From Megaustenia siamemsis (taxonomy: Eukaryota > Mollusca > Gastropoda > Stylommatophora > Ariophantidae), in assembly GCA_032433765.1 (NCBI GenBank), contig JAVIAB010000024.1, positions 16,618,648 to 16,682,647 on the forward strand: a DNA stretch of 64,000 nucleotides, in the 5' to 3' direction. Positions 63,017 to 64,000 of this stretch are shown one piece after another. The position numbers were made by a program, and so were the translations under genes. Numbering within the stretch: the stretch's first letter is position 1; each line of letters starts with the position of its first letter. A model generated the notes under the pieces. The model made no database searches. It saw only the letters and a list, made by a program, of their open reading frames with translations, and was not told the DNA's origin.

Positions 63017-63818
63017 ACTGCTACAGAAATTGGACATCTCGACTGCTATAGAAACTGGACATATCGACTGCTGTAGAAACAGGACATATCGACTGCTGTA
63101 GAAACTGGACATATCGACTGCTGTAGAAACTGGACATCTCGACTGCTGTAGAAACTGGACATATCGACTGCTGTAAAAACTGGACATATCGACTGCTATA
63201 GAAACTGGACATATCGACTGCTGTAGAAACTGGACATATGGACTGCTGTAGAAGCTGGACATCTCGACTGATACAGAAATTGGACATCTCGACTGATACA
63301 GAAATTGGACATCTCAACTGCTGTAGAACTTGGACATCTCAACTGCTGTAGAACTTGGACATCTCGACTGCTGTAGAAACTGGACATATCGACTGCTGTA
63401 GAAACTGGACATATCGACTGTTGTAGAAACTGGACATATCGACTGCTGTAGAAACTGGACATATCGACTGCTGTAGAAACTGGACATCTCGATTGCTGTA
63501 GAAACTGGACATCTCGACTGCTGTAGAAACTGGACATATCGACTGCTGTAGAAACTGGACATATCGACTGCTGTAGAAACTGGACATCTCGACTGATACA
63601 GAAATTGGACATCTCGACTGATACAGAAATTGGACATCTCGACTGATACAGAAATTGGACATCTCGACTGCTGCAGAAACTGGACATATCGACTGCTGCA
63701 GAAACTGGACATATCGACTGCTGTAGAAACTGGACATATCGACTGTTGTAGAAACTGGACATCTCGACTGCTGTAGAAACTGGACATATCGACTACTACA
63801 GAAATTGGACATCTTGAA
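63017..63818. repeat. 25-bp minisatellite
   Basis: About 32 units of cgactgctgtagaaactgga plus catat/catct. A second subtype (gactgatacagaaattggac) occurs in clusters at 63268-63310 and 63595-63660. Three units equal 25 codons, so long frames exist in all three minus frames (up to 192 codons); artefacts. Confidence 0.94.
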
Positions 63819-63911
63819 CAGGTCCGAGAAAATGTCAGAGCAGCTGTCACGGAAGCTTCCAACAAGGACAAGCTGGAGTATAATAGAGATCTGCGTGATC
63901 TGGTTTATGAT
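63814..63911 (+). pseudogene. Possible retroelement polymerase remnant
   Basis: Immediately after the array the plus strand reads EQVRENVRAAVTEASNKDKL then EYNRDLRDLVYDCQVR and a stop. The VRENxxxAxxxAxxxxKxxYNR pattern resembles the segment following the integrase core in Gypsy-type LTR retrotransposons, just upstream of the chromatin-binding end. Only 36 codons, no supporting domain, so the call is tentative. An alternative is an exon: CAA|GTACGT could be a splice donor. The remainder to 64000 has no recognised feature. Confidence 0.35.
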
Positions 63912-64000
63912 TGCCAAGTACGTTAAGTTGATATGTTCAAACGTGTGTTTTATTATATATTTTTTTGGTTCTTAATTAAGAGTGGTTCACATATAAATCA

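Noticed and set aside
62999..63917. Minus-strand frames up to 192 codons reading SSFYSSRYVQFLQQS
   Set aside because: 25-bp unit read in three frames; array artefact.

Overview
The window is eukaryotic, almost certainly animal, intergenic DNA. I find no cellular protein-coding gene, rRNA gene or intact tRNA gene that I can defend. It is built from (1) decayed non-LTR retrotransposon (LINE) fragments on both strands, all 3' portions of reverse transcriptase genes, (2) tRNA-derived SINEs and other short interspersed repeats in many copies, and (3) about twenty minisatellite arrays with 13 to 75 bp units. The style (tRNA SINEs with TTTACT tails, LINEs whose stop codon runs into a GATGAT tail, very dense minisatellites) suggests a lophotrochozoan, most likely a gastropod mollusc. 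The species guess rests on general familiarity and is weak.

Layout. 0-11 kb: SINE/LINE pieces between large arrays (2.18-3.60, 4.27-4.59, 5.42-5.82, 6.11-6.89, 8.94-9.42, 9.74-10.96 kb). 11-24 kb: LINE fragments, a 41-bp array grown from LINE coding sequence (13.31 kb), a 2.6-kb 32-bp array (14.14-16.75 kb), a SINE split by another repeat (17.5-18.0 kb), a mariner-type MITE (19.1 kb) and a 20-bp array split by a LINE (20.3-22.1 kb). 24-32 kb: nested LINEs, including a 228-codon chimeric reading frame, and a hairpin element inside a LINE (28.2 kb). 32-46 kb: arrays at 32.6, 34.0, 34.9 and 44.5 kb, inverted SINE and LINE pairs, and a LINE RNase H remnant at 35.1-35.8 kb. 46-64 kb: LINE clusters, a triple-nested insertion at 50.2-51.4 kb, a LINE-derived 30-bp array at 53.2 kb, many SINEs, and a closing 25-bp array (63.0-63.8 kb) followed by a short possible retroelement polymerase remnant.

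Family labels are mine: LINEs L-A to L-M; SINE-A, A2, C, D, G, H; Rep-B; Rep-E; module F. Nothing here acts as a gene pathway. The functional logic is mobile-element biology: LINE machinery mobilises SINEs (target-site duplications of 7 to 16 bp are visible at many insertions), elements insert into one another, and pieces of elements are then amplified in place into minisatellites. That last process, seen in at least six independent places, is the most distinctive signal in the window.
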